Source: Gymnopus androsaceus JB14
Taxonomy: Eukaryota; Basidiomycota; Agaricomycetes; Agaricales; Omphalotaceae
DNA length: 48,728 bases
Assembly: GCA_009733575.1 (NCBI GenBank)
Contig: ML769807.1
Span: forward strand, 882 to 49,609
Direction of reading: 5' to 3'
Both the position numbers and the translations under genes were made by a program. Shown in pieces: positions 22,918 through 33,848 of this stretch. Each line of letters begins with the position of its first letter. The first letter of the stretch is position 1. The notes under the pieces are model-generated. The model saw only the letters and a list, made by a program, of their open reading frames with translations, was not told the DNA's origin and searched no databases.

Positions 22918-23540
22918 TTGGGTATACATAATATGTAATGATGACCTGGGAACATCAGAACTCATGAAATGTAGGCATAATGCACAATCCCAGGGAACTT
23001 TCAGTCAAATATTTACAGTAGTCCATCAATTTTGAGGCCATGCACAGGCCTCAAACCCATCTCCTGAATATTGTCATTATTTTTCATGATTTTTTTTGGA
23101 TAATTATAGAGCCCAACAGTAGACTTTTCATGTGACACCTGTCACACTGCCACACTGTATATGTGCTACCCTTCATACCTAGGTCACCTACTGGAATCCA
23201 CAGCCAAGGGGTGCCAGAGGTCCTGGCCCTATGGAATCCATCCTCTGCCCATGGAATCCAGGCCCTTGGATTTCCTGTAGATTTCAATCATATTAGATAG
23301 TGGATTGTTATGCTTTGGACTATCTAACTTGTTAGATTTACTGGTAGACTGGAATGTTTTGGATTTAATGCCCATACTTTGAATATTCCTGTCCCTTTTC
23401 TTTGGATATTTTTATCTATCTAGACTTCCTGGATCCATAACCATGCTTGACTCATGATACAAGTCTCTGTTCTAACAAAAAAGCATACAACATCCCTAAG
23501 AAATGATGCAGCTGAAGATCATGAATTTCTGTAAATCTAT
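22918..23540. other. Intergenic, no gene seen
   Basis: AT-rich DNA without supported coding sequence. ATGGAATCCA-type words recur near 23190-23275. No splice-compatible protein similarity was recognised. Confidence 0.6.
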
Positions 23541-24619
23541 GGCAGCTTTTCTCAAGTAAGTGGTTTTTTACTTAAGGAATTCTCAAGTTTTACTCAAGTT
23601 TTGCTTGAGGCAAAAATTGGTTTTCTTATTAGTTAATACTAAAATACTTGAGTATAGCTTGAGTAAGTTGCAAGTAAGGTTACTGCCTAAAGAAATAGTA
23701 AACAAATTCTAAGTATCTTTGGACTTAAGTACTTGAGTAAACTGTAAGTAAGATTCTTGCTCAAGGAAATGGTAAACAAAACTTAGAAAGAAGCGTGCTA
23801 AGTACATACTTGAGCAAGTAAGTATGTAAGTAGGTAAGTAAGTAAGTAAATACTTAAGGGATAGAGGAGATAACAAACATTTCTTCAGTAAGTAATGTTA
23901 TGCAAAAATGTTCAAGGGAGAGGAAGTTGAAGTAGTGTAATCATAAAGGAGAAGGTGGGGGAATTGCGACCTTTGGAGGACAAAAATGGGGCCTTTTATA
24001 TGCTAGCTTGACAATTGCATGTTTAGGAACACAATAAGCAACTTGGCCATTGTTATCTATTTGTGAGGACAATGAAGACTTTCTATTGTTGTCTTGAAAT
24101 ATCATGTGACCTGCTACACACATATATAAGGGTAATGGACCCTCCATGGCATTAACCTCTCTTGACCTCTTACTTCTACCATCTCATTCCTACTAGTATC
24201 ACTTGACAACTGCAACTTTGTAAGCATACTTGTTCTACTAAGTATTTTCAAGTTATCTACTTTACTTAGCATCTTACTTCATACACTTTACTCAGTATAT
24301 TACTTAGTTTTACTTACTTTACTTTCACTTTACTTTACTTCACTTTACTTTACAGGCACGTGCTAACTATGTCCTTATTTAGAGTTTATCTAAGTATTAC
24401 TTACAATTTAAAATTCTTTTCTTTTCTTTAATTCTTAGGAACTTTTCAGGAATTTACTTAAAAATTACTCAGGCATTAACTATTTACTTACTTAGTATTT
24501 ATCTAAGTGTATTACTTACAATTTAGAATAATTTTTCTTTCCTTTAATTCTTAGGAACTTCCTAAGAATTTACTTGAGAATTACTCAAGTAAAAAACCAC
24601 TTTCTTGAGAAAAGCTGCC
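23541..24619. mobile_element. Foldback-like inverted-repeat element, about 1.08 kb
   Basis: The left end GGCAGCTTTTCTCAAG continues AAGTGGTTTTTTACTT; the right end is its reverse complement with few changes over about 50 bp. Between them ACTTAAG, CTTGAGTA and AAGTAAGTAAG words are repeated densely on both strands. No transposase ORF was seen. No target duplication is visible, so the insertion is old or the limits are slightly off. Confidence 0.7.
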
Positions 24620-24942
24620 CTGGAAGTTGAATTTCTTGCCTCCTGTTGTCAATACACAGATTGGCACCATTCTCCAAAATCTCCTCAAGGCCCAATGCAC
24701 CCCATTCTGACTTGAACTTCTGATTATAGACACAAGAGAGCAAATTACAGTATTACATTTTAAATTGGGCCAGATTTCAAAACCAATTACAATAGGTTTG
24801 CATTTTTGGACATGGAAAATAGTTGTTTCATGAACTCAATGTGTGCTATAGAACTGTATACATTCTTGACTTCTTGCTAAAAAAGAATATGGAAAGAAAA
24901 GAATAATCCAACTAACTGAAATGCCAGCAATTTTCCTAATTC
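24620..24942. other. Intergenic with short coding-like stretch on minus strand
   Basis: On the minus strand at about 24625-24725 a short frame reads SEWGALGLEEILENGANLC and then is cut by the foldback element. No family was recognised and no other frame is supported. Confidence 0.3.
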
Positions 24943-25255
24943 CTAGCTGCAAGTCAAGGAGTCATGTCAAACAAATAGATATAACAAAGAAAATAACATA
25001 CACAAAACGGTGGTTCAGGACAATTTGAATGAGCTGAAGCTCAAAAGATGACTCAATGTGAATCTGATCTCTGTTTCGGTTGAAGATCTGACCAAAATTC
25101 TTATCAAAAGCCAATCCTACTGCCTCCATGACAGTTTTGTAATGCATTGATTCATGGTAATGATTAACTGCAGTAACCAGAATTTTTTTTGAGGGCTGCT
25201 GATCCCATAGGAAAAATGAATACTCTGCCACAATGACTAGAGCTAATTGTATCAT
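24943..25255 (-). CDS. Probable C-terminal exons of the G-domain protein
   Basis: Exon 25002-25255 encodes IQLALVIVAEYSFFLWDQQP, HYHESMHYKTVMEA and FELQLIQIVLNHR. A GTATGT donor at 25001 and TTGCAG acceptor lead to a final C-TAG stop at 24943-24945. The pattern (hydrophobic segment with Trp, then a YxES-containing helical tail) resembles the C-terminus of the paralogue at 40-42 kb (DLILIMQNIFW, SYAESAV). It lies on the same strand, downstream of the 29-30 kb gene and beyond the satellite. A clean acceptor was not found: an in-frame TGA lies four codons before the first Met. It may therefore be the real 3' part of that gene with one nonsense change, or a relic. Confidence 0.5.
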
Positions 25256-25510
25256 GAGAGCACTTCAGGACAGAATCAACTATGATAATTTACCTATGCA
25301 GAGCTGGGTAAGTTGCCTTGCTTTAGGGGGAGAGCCAGCCTGAGATAAAAATTAGGAAAGATAATTGAATGTGGGGAATTGGAAGCTTTACAAATGTATG
25401 GAGACTGGGAGAGATTTCATGTATCTATGAAAATTAAGGAAATATATCCAGGGAGAGGAAGTTGACAGATGACTAATGACTTACTTTCTGCAATAAGACA
25501 GCACAGCTAA

Positions 25511-28500
25511 ACATAAAGAGGCAGGGCAGGAACAACAGACTTACATCCTACAAAGGGAACATGCAGCTGAGCATCAACAGACAGGCAGGGCAGGAACAAC
25601 AGACTACAGCTGCAAAGGAACATGCAGCATGAGCATCAACAGACAGCAGGGCAGGAACAACAGACTTACAAGCTGCAAAGGGAACATGCAGCTGAGCATC
25701 AACAGACAGGCAGGGCAGGAACAACAGACTTACAAGCTGCAAAGGAACATGCAGCTGAGCATCAACAGACAGGCAGGGCAGAAGAACAGACTTACATCCT
25801 GCAAAGGGAACATGCAGCTGAGCATCAACAGACAGGCAGGGCAGGAACAACAGACTTACATCGCTGCAAAGGGAACATGCAGCTGAGCATCAACAGACAG
25901 GCAGGGCAGGAAGAACAGACTTACATCCTGCAAAGGGAACATGCAGCTGAGCATCAACAGACAGGCAGGGCAGGAACAACAGACTTACAAGCTGCAAAGG
26001 GAACATGCAAGCTGAGCATCAACAGACAGGCAGGGCAGGAACAACAGACTTACATCCTGCAAAGGGAACATGCAGCTGAGCATCAAGCTGAGCATCAACA
26101 GACAGGCAGGGCAGGAAGAACAGACTTACATCCTGCAAAGGGAACATGCAGCTGAGCATCAACAGACAGGCAGGGCAGGAAGAACAGACTTACATCCTGC
26201 AAAGGGAACATGCAGCTGAGCATCAACAGACAGGCAGGGCAGGAACAACAGACTTACAAGCTGCAAAGGGAACATGCAGCTGAGCATCAACAGACAGGCA
26301 GGGCAGGAACAACAGACTTACAAGCTGCAAAGGGAACATAAAGCTGAGCATCAACAGACAGGCAGGGCAGGAACAACAGACTTACAAGCTGCAAACAGAA
26401 CATGCAGCTGAGCATCAACAGACAGGCAGGGCAGGAACAACAGACTTACATCCTGCAAAGGGAACATGCAGCTGAGCATCAACAGACAGGCAGGGCAGGA
26501 ACAACAGACTTACATCCTGCAAAGGGAACATGCAGCTGAGCATCAACAGACAGGCAGGGCAGGAACAACAGACTTACAAGCTGCAAAGGGAACATGCAGC
26601 TGAGCATCAACAGACAGGCAGGGCAGGAACAACAGACTTACAAGCTGCAAAGGGAACATGCAGCTGAGCATCAACAGACAGGCAGGGCAGGAACAACAGA
26701 CTTACAAGCTGCAAAGGGAACATGCAGCTGAGCATCAACAGACAGGCAGGGCAGGAAGAACAGACTTACATCCTGCAAAGGGAACATGCAGCTGAGCATC
26801 AACAGACAGGCAGGGCAGGAACAACAGACTTACTCGCTGCAAAGGGAACATGCAGCTGAGCATCAACAGACAGGCAGGGCAGGAAGAACAGACTTACATC
26901 CTGCAAAGGGAACATGCAGCTGAGCATCAACAGACAGGCAGGGCAGGAACAACAGACTTACAAGCTGCAAAGGGAACATAAAGCTGAGCATCAACAGACA
27001 GGCAGGGCAGGAACAACAGACTTACAAGCTGCAAAGGGAACATGCAGCTGAGCATCAACAGACAGGCAGGGCAGGAACAACAGACTTACATCCTGCAAAG
27101 GGAACATGCAGCTGAGCATCAACAGACAGGCAGGGCAGGAAGAACAGACTTACATCCTGCAAAGGGAACATGCAGCTGAGCATCAACAGACAGGCAGGGC
27201 AGGAACAACAGACTTACATCCTGCAAAGGGAACATGCAGCTGAGCATCAACAGACAGGCAGGGCAGGAACAACAGACTTACATCCTGCAAAGGGAACATG
27301 CAGCTGAGCATCAACAGACAGGCAGGGCAGGAAGAACAGACTTACATCCTGCAAAGGGAACATGCAGCTGAGCATCAACAGACAGGCAGGGCAGGAACAA
27401 CAGACTTACAAGCTGCAAAGGGAACATGCAGCTGAGCATCAACAGACAGGCAGGGCAGGAACAACAGACTTACAAGCTGCAAAGGGAACATAAAGCTGAG
27501 CATCAACAGACAGGCAGGGCAGGAACAACAGACTTACAAGCTGCAAACAGAACATAAAGCTGAGCATCAACAGACAGGCAGGGCAGGAACAACAGACTTA
27601 CATCCTGCAAAGGGAACATGCAGCTGAGCATCAACAGACAGGCAGGGCAGGAACAACAGACTTACATCCTGCAAAGGGAACATGCAGCTGAGCATCAACA
27701 GACAGGCAGGGCAGGAACAACAGACTTACAAGCTGCAAAGGGAACATGCAGCTGAGCATCAACAGACAGGCAGGGCAGGAACAACAGACTTACAAACTGC
27801 AAAGGGAACATGCAGCTGAGCATCAACAGACAGGCAGGGCAGGAACAACAGACTTACATCCTGCAAAGGGAACATGCAGCTGAGCATCAACAGACAGGCA
27901 GGGCAGGAACAACAGACTTACTCGCTGCAAAGGGAACATGCAGCTGAGCATCAACAGACAGGCAGGGCAGGAACAACAGACTTACTCGCTGCAAAGGGAA
28001 CATAAAGCTGAGCATCAACAGACAGGCAGGGCAGGAACAACAGACTTACAAACTGCAAAGGGAACATGCAGCTGAGCATCAACAGACAGGCAAGGCAGGA
28101 ACAACAGACTTACATCCTGCAAAGGGAACATGCAGCTGAGCATCAACAGACAGGCAGGGCAGGAAGAACAGACTTACATCCTGCACAGGGAAAATGCAGC
28201 TGAGCATCAACAGACAGGCAGGGCAGGAACAACAGACTTACTCGCTGCAAAGGGAACATGCAGCTGAGCATCAACAGACAGGCAGGGCAGGAACAACAGA
28301 CTTACATCCTGCAAAGGGAACATGAAGCTGAGCATCAACAGACAGGCAGGGCAGGAACAACAGACTTACAAACTGCAAAGGGAATATGCAGCTGAGCATC
28401 AACAGACAGGCAGGGCAGGAAGAACAGACTTACATCCTGCACAGGGAAAATGCAGCTGAGCATCAACAGACAGGCAAGGCAGGAACAACAGACTTACATC

Positions 28501-29170
28501 CTGCAAAGGGAACATGCAGCTGAGCATCAACAGACAGGCAGGGCAGGAACAACAGACTTACAAGCTGCAAAGGGAACATAAAGCTGAGCATCAACAGACA
28601 GGCAGGGCAGGAACAACAGACTTACAAGCTGCAAAGGGAACATGCAGCTGAGCATCAACAGACAGGCAGGGCAGGAACAACAGACTTACAAGCTGCAAAC
28701 AGAACATGCAGCTGAGCATCAACAGACAGGCAGGGCAGGAACAACAGACTTACATCCTGCAAAGGGAACATGCAGCTGAGCATCAACAGACAGGCAGGGC
28801 AGGAACAACAGACTTACAAGCTGCAAAGGGAACATGCAGCTGAGCATCAACAGACAGGCAGGGCAGGAACAACAGACTTACAAGCTGCAAAGGGAACATG
28901 CAGCTGAGCATCAACAGACAGGCAGGGCAGGAACAACAGACTTACTCCCTGCAAAGGGAACATGCAGCTGAGCATCAACAGGGCAGGAACAACAGACTTA
29001 CACTCTGCAAAGGGAACATGCAGCTGAGCATCAACAGACAGGCAGGGCAGGAACAACAGACTTACAAACTGCAAAGGGAACATGCAGCTGAGCATCAACA
29101 GACAGGCAGGGCAGGAACAACAGACTTACACCCTACAAAGGGAACATGCAGCTGAGCATCAACAGACTGG
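25511..29170 (-). repeat. 64-bp satellite array, about 57 units, intron-like on the minus strand
   Basis: Tandem units of 64 bp containing GAGCATCAACAGACAGGCAG and AACAACAGACTTAC. On the minus strand each unit reads TTTGCAG, three variable bases, GTAAGTCTG, a pyrimidine-rich stretch and back to TTTGCAG. Variants affect mainly the three bases (CTT, GAT, CGA, TTT, GGA, AGT), AACAACA or AAGAACA, and ATGCAGC or ATAAAGC. Because 64 is not a multiple of three, ORFs inside are accidental. The array sits between parts of a minus-strand G-domain gene. Confidence 0.95.
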
Positions 29171-29235
29171 CAAGAACTAGATAAATGCTCTGCAAGGCAA
29201 TCATCACATTTTATATAATCAATCAAATGTCTAGA

Positions 29236-30567
29236 TTAACCCACCACAAACTGTGGGAACCATTTAAAGATACCCTTTAATGTCATCTTGAGCTCATCCT
29301 CAGCCAACTGGCCATTAAAAGCAGTTCTTATATAGGTTGAGATAATATTGCCTGCACCAGTTCTCATAACTTCTGGCACAATATAGCTGCATGTTATATA
29401 CTCAGTTCAATGATGCCTATATTAAGGCAGCAAAGCACAACTCACTGTTTCACTGCATATTCAATACACAGTTCCAAGTTGTTCTGCTGTGTTGATACGA
29501 AAAGCTGCTGCAAAACCTTGCCATCAAGTACAGCTGCTGTTTGTGCTGTAAGCTCTGGGCATTTGGCTTCAGGTTTGTTCATATCTGTATTAGAGACACT
29601 AGATCTCACTGAAACAATTAATTTAGAGCAGAATAGCTTACCCCGGAGATATACATGACCCTTTGGGGGATATTGCCTGCTGTATATATCATCCAAGTGT
29701 GACTTTTCAAAATCATCTACAGCACGCCTTGGAGCCTGAGCTCTTGCATCTTTTCGAGAAATATTTTCTTTTATGAGGGTTCGATATGCTTTATTGTCCA
29801 GCGCATCAAATTTCGTGAATATTGCTATGACTGGCACTGGGAAAACATCAATCACTTGACAATGATGTATATTGCACTCACCCCTCCCGGTGCCGCAATC
29901 AGAGAAAAAGGCCTTCTCAGCTGCCGTGAATGGTCTGCTGTCATCCATTGGAATGCAATACCTAAATTTTAAAACAGTGAGACACTCCGATAATCCATAA
30001 CTGCTTGTCTACCATATGGCATGGACCTGATCCTGCAGCACTTTCTGCTTGGAGTGTTCCTCAATGAACACCTTCACTTGATCCAATTCCGTGGCACCTC
30101 CGGCTTCAAATCCACGAGAATCATGAAAAATAAAACCCGCGTTGCTTCGAAATACCAACTCATTCTCAATATCATGGCTTCCACGCTAGAGAATTGTCAG
30201 TCAGTGGTCATTGATGAACCAAGACAGCATACCGCTGCAGACGGGGCCACGACAGAGTTCTCGATCTGTTGGCAAGTGATGCATGATAATAATAAGCATC
30301 AGATCCCTTTGTTGCTCATATATCACTAACCTTTACTCCCTTGCTATCATAAATCTCGGGCTGTTCAGTTGTATTGCAGATCCGCTGTAGTACAGTCGTT
30401 TTCCCCGCATTGGCTCTCCCTATAGTAAGAATACGAAACCGGCCACATTTCTCTCGAACTTTCTGGGCACGTTTGATGTCTGCGGATGAAGGGGCGCTCG
30501 TCGGCTCGTCTTGTAACATCGAATCTTGACATGGATGGTCAGGTAAAGGGTACATTTTTTTGACCAA
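29236..30567 (-). CDS. G-domain (P-loop GTPase-like) protein, 7 exons
   Basis: Member of a large basidiomycete family of soluble or membrane-tethered G-domain proteins of unknown role. Exons: 30331-30567, 30233-30265, 30013-30185, 29882-29961, 29642-29836, 29446-29584 and 29236-29386; all introns are GT-AG, 45-65 nt, and phases fit. The protein would be 335 aa. Motifs: G1 GRANAGKT (residues 50-57), G3 DSRG (112-115, in FIFHDSRGFEAGG) and G4-like TKFD (182-185). The C-terminus read here (YIVPEVMRTGAG...KGIFKWFPQF) ends in an early TAA after a possible GTGGGT donor, so a further exon beyond the satellite is likely. Start ATG at 30567 is the first in frame. Confidence 0.85.
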
Positions 30568-31800
30568 GATCTCTACCTTGATTTTTGAACGAGGCTGGGC
30601 GGTAGACGTGGCTAGTGAGTGGAGATGGAAATGAGTAAAACTGTGCCAAAGTTATATAATGTATTCGCGTTTCAAACTTAGATAACATCTTAGCTGTTCG
30701 GCCATGAACTTTTTCCCATCGCCTTAGTACTATGCTAGGTCACAAGGCTGGAACTGACCGTTATCTCTTTCTTCATCTTAATCTAATTGATCTTAATTTA
30801 ATTGAATGGCCATTACAGCACATTCTCCTGGATTCATCGATCCTCATTCTTCATTGAAGCGTGTCTCATGGTCAGTCAGCAGGCTGTGGCGCCGGCCACA
30901 AAGTGAAAATAGTCCTTAATCGATGTGATCACGCAGCTTACTTCCGACCAACGTACTTGACAGATCTGACCCCGTTCATTCATTTCTGCTCAATGGTGTC
31001 ACCCGAAATGCAAGTGCACCCTAAATCTATCTTCGTCATTGGTGGAGGTCCAACTCGTTACTCTGCGAAATCTCTAAGACTATGTAGAACTAGTTACCTA
31101 CAGTGTCTGTCCTCGCGCGCAAACCCCTCTCTTTCTTAGGCTCCCGCCTGTGCAACCCCGTCTCTATAACCACATCTAGCCCTCGTACGGCTCTGACTCA
31201 CTAACCCACCTCTCCACATAACCGCCACCAGTCCACCAACTACAGCCAAGGCCCACCCCTTAGACAAGCTCCATCCCATTCTTCAACTTCAGCCCGATGA
31301 TGCTGTACCACGATATCCCGCCTGCGATTCTGCTTATTGGAACTTGGTTCAGGGACATGCAAGAGGACAACTGGGAGGAATGAATACGGAGGGTTGCCAG
31401 GGGATTTCAAGTATATCTCACTTCTCTTCAAGCACTCGAGTTTCGAATGGGTTTACTGACGATCTGCTCTCGTCTCGTTGAATTGATGGGTTAATCTCCA
31501 GTTCGGAACTCGAGCTAATACACAACTAATACACTTTATTTCGGGAAGGAAGGAAGGAAGGAAGGAAGATTTTATTACACGGTAAGGTCCAAGAACTGAA
31601 CACCGGCGGGTCCGAGGCTTATCCCGATGCGGCACAGGCACCTTTGGTCTCGGGACACGCACAGTGAGCAGATAACGAGCTCACAGCTGACTCGGTGGCC
31701 GCTGCTGTAGATCGCTGCCCCCCTGTGAATGCCAACTACTATACTACAGGCAGGTAGTACTATGTAATGTTAACTACATGCTTTTTGTATCTATTACTAC
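30568..31800. other. Intergenic region with (GGAA)n microsatellite
   Basis: Upstream flank of the G-domain gene. No supported gene. A GGAA microsatellite lies at about 31541-31567. The part from 31680 to 31800 is downstream of the LINE stop and may include its untranslated tail. Confidence 0.5.
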
Positions 31801-31972
31801 TTATCTTGACTTAGAGTCTCGTAGGTACTCCCGAGGGACGAGTAGAGGTGTACCATCATAGATTTTCAAGATCTCAAATACCCATTTAGCCAGAGCAGCA
31901 TATGATGCATGGCATGATGCTACATATGCCGGCTGGTCCATTGCTGTTGTGTATACGAGTCCATGTGGGTGT
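31801..31972 (-). pseudogene. LINE (non-LTR retrotransposon) C-terminal end, split by Gypsy
   Basis: Encodes LVYTTAMDQPAYVASC, ALAKWVFEILKIYDGTPLLV and a TAA stop at 31801-31803. This is the typical extreme C-terminus of basidiomycete non-LTR reverse transcriptase polyproteins. Its upstream part lies at 38434-38880 on the other side of the Gypsy element. Removing the element and one copy of the 4-bp duplication joins the two in frame. Confidence 0.75.
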
Positions 31973-32117
31973 TGGAGTGGTCGAGCCGATGTCGATAGTG
32001 AATGTGTCGTAGTCTGATGGAAAACCGAGAATACAACGTGCAATGTATCTAAAGCCTATGCTAAACACGACCAAACTCCGGTCCTGAGCGCCTCCCGCTA
32101 CCGGGAACCCTACTACA
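31973..32117 (-). repeat. Gypsy 3' LTR, 145 bp
   Basis: Read on the minus strand it starts TGTAGTAGGG and ends CCACTCCA. It matches 38288-38433 except for two substitutions and one base of length. The LTR is unusually short for a Gypsy element. Confidence 0.95.
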
Positions 32118-32128
32118 TGTGCCCCCAT

Positions 32129-33848
32129 CTAAGAACAGACGTCGTCCTCGACATCCACAACCTCGACCGACTCGCCTCTAACTTCTCCCAAATTCCCGGC
32201 CGTTTCCTCCTCTTCCTCTAAATCCCTCAGCTTCTCAACTTCTTGTTGCTCCAGCCACAGTTTAGTACCCGGGTTAGCATTAAAGCTGCGGATGCGACGT
32301 GCGTGGAAAGGTCCGCCGTTTACTCTTGTTCCATCCCTCTCAACCAACTCGTATGAATTTCCTAGTTTTTCTGCCACACGAACTGGTTTCGACCAACGCA
32401 CTGCCAGTTTCACTTCTGTCGAGTGAGTATTGTCCATCTGGTTGAATCGGTATTGAACTAAATCTCCCCTTTGAAATTCCACCATTCCTTCTCTGCTTCC
32501 CAACACCTTTTTATCAAACAACGACTTCCGCTTTTGTGGATGCACCACTGCTTCCTCATACCCGTCCAACCTCTGCTGCTCTGCATACAACATGTGCATC
32601 AGCATGTCATCCTTAGCGACCGATGCCGCCTCCTCCACGTTCGTTCGACGCGTGTTTATTGCAAGACCCAGGAGGAGCTCTTTTGGCGAAAACTTGAGAG
32701 CTGGTAGAATTCGGTTATTTAGGATTGAGATAGCCTCTTCGAAGTGGTCAGGCCATGTTGTTGGTAGTTTATCAAATGAATCTGTTGCTTTCCACTCGTC
32801 CGAGTCCTCTCCTACGTCTGGTGCACACAACCTTTTCAAGACATGCAGCAGTAATTTGTTCATGCCCTCCACAAGACCATTTACCCAAGGTGAGTATGCT
32901 GGTGTTACCTGGTGCTTGACGCCTTTCGATTCGCAATACTGAACAACTTCTTTATTTCTGAAGTGTGAACCCTGGTCTGACATGAATGTCTCGGCCGGCA
33001 AGAACTCGTAGAAGATGTGGTTTAAGCTTGATATTGTCGTCTTTGCTGTACCGTGAGTCTTGAACTTGAATCCCCAAACGTGCTGCGCGCACGTATCCAG
33101 GTACAAGCCAATGGTGTGATATCTACCCTTCCCTTTTGACATTGACAGGTAATCGCCCACGACTAGCTCAAACGGATGGCGACGTGTTATAGGGTTGAGC
33201 AGGGAATGAAGGTGTGCTGGCCCAAAGTTTTTGCATTTCGGGCATTCGCTGATCGCTTTTAGTATAGATTCGTCGAGTTTGGGACTGCAAATTTGGTCTA
33301 ACAGTGCCATCTTCACTGAGTCCCGTCCCCAGTGGCCACCCTCTACATGCTGTCTCCTTGCTAGCTCTACCGCCTCCTCCTTTGTCACACTCAACTCTCG
33401 GCCGCGCCCTTGCACCTCGACCACCCACTTTCCACAACCTTCCGTCCTCAATCATGTAACCTTTCACCCGGTGCTCCGCCCTCGCCTTCACCCGAACGCT
33501 GGCGTTTGAGTTAAGGTTTGCCAGCGCACTGACGACCTCAGAGAAGACCGGCTCATCAGAAAAACAACTCCTCAGTGCCACAAACTCACTCGCCACCTCC
33601 TCTTCTACCGCCATTATGTCCTGCACCAACCCCCTTGATGACTCCCAGTCTTCGCTAACGGACCACGAGCTGCCGTCGCCCTCAAACTCTGGGAGCCCTT
33701 CATCTTTACGACTCAACCCATCTGCAACCACGTTCAACTTCCCCGGTACATGTCGGACGTCTACTATATGGTAAGCAAGTATTCCGTCCCGCCATCTTGC
33801 GTGCGCTGCATTGAGACGATTGCCAGTACGTCTCGTAGAGCCTGACAA
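32129..33848 (-). CDS. Gypsy RNase H tail and integrase
   Basis: The frame at 33168-33848 carries the RNase H end (YHIVDVRHVPGKLNVVADGL). A frame break near 33440 leads to the frame 32129-33451, the integrase: zinc-binding HVEGGHWGRD...CPKCKNFG, catalytic D in VVGDYLS, second D in FMSDQGSHF and E in NGLVEGMNKLLL. A GPF/Y-type C-terminal module (GGPFHARRIRSF) follows, and an acidic tail ends 12 bp before the 3' LTR. The enzyme would insert the cDNA into the genome. Confidence 0.9.

Noticed and set aside
25622..26155. Repetitive ORF of 177 codons inside the satellite
   Set aside because: The 64-bp period is not a multiple of three; the open frame arises because the unit lacks stops and ends when unit lengths vary. 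No start context or conserved protein is seen.
25511..29170. CRISPR-like or phage array
   Set aside because: Units are contiguous repeats without unique spacers, in a eukaryotic context with spliced genes.
30861..31139. 92-codon ORF upstream of the G-domain gene
   Set aside because: Composition and lack of any recognisable motif or splice context give no support.
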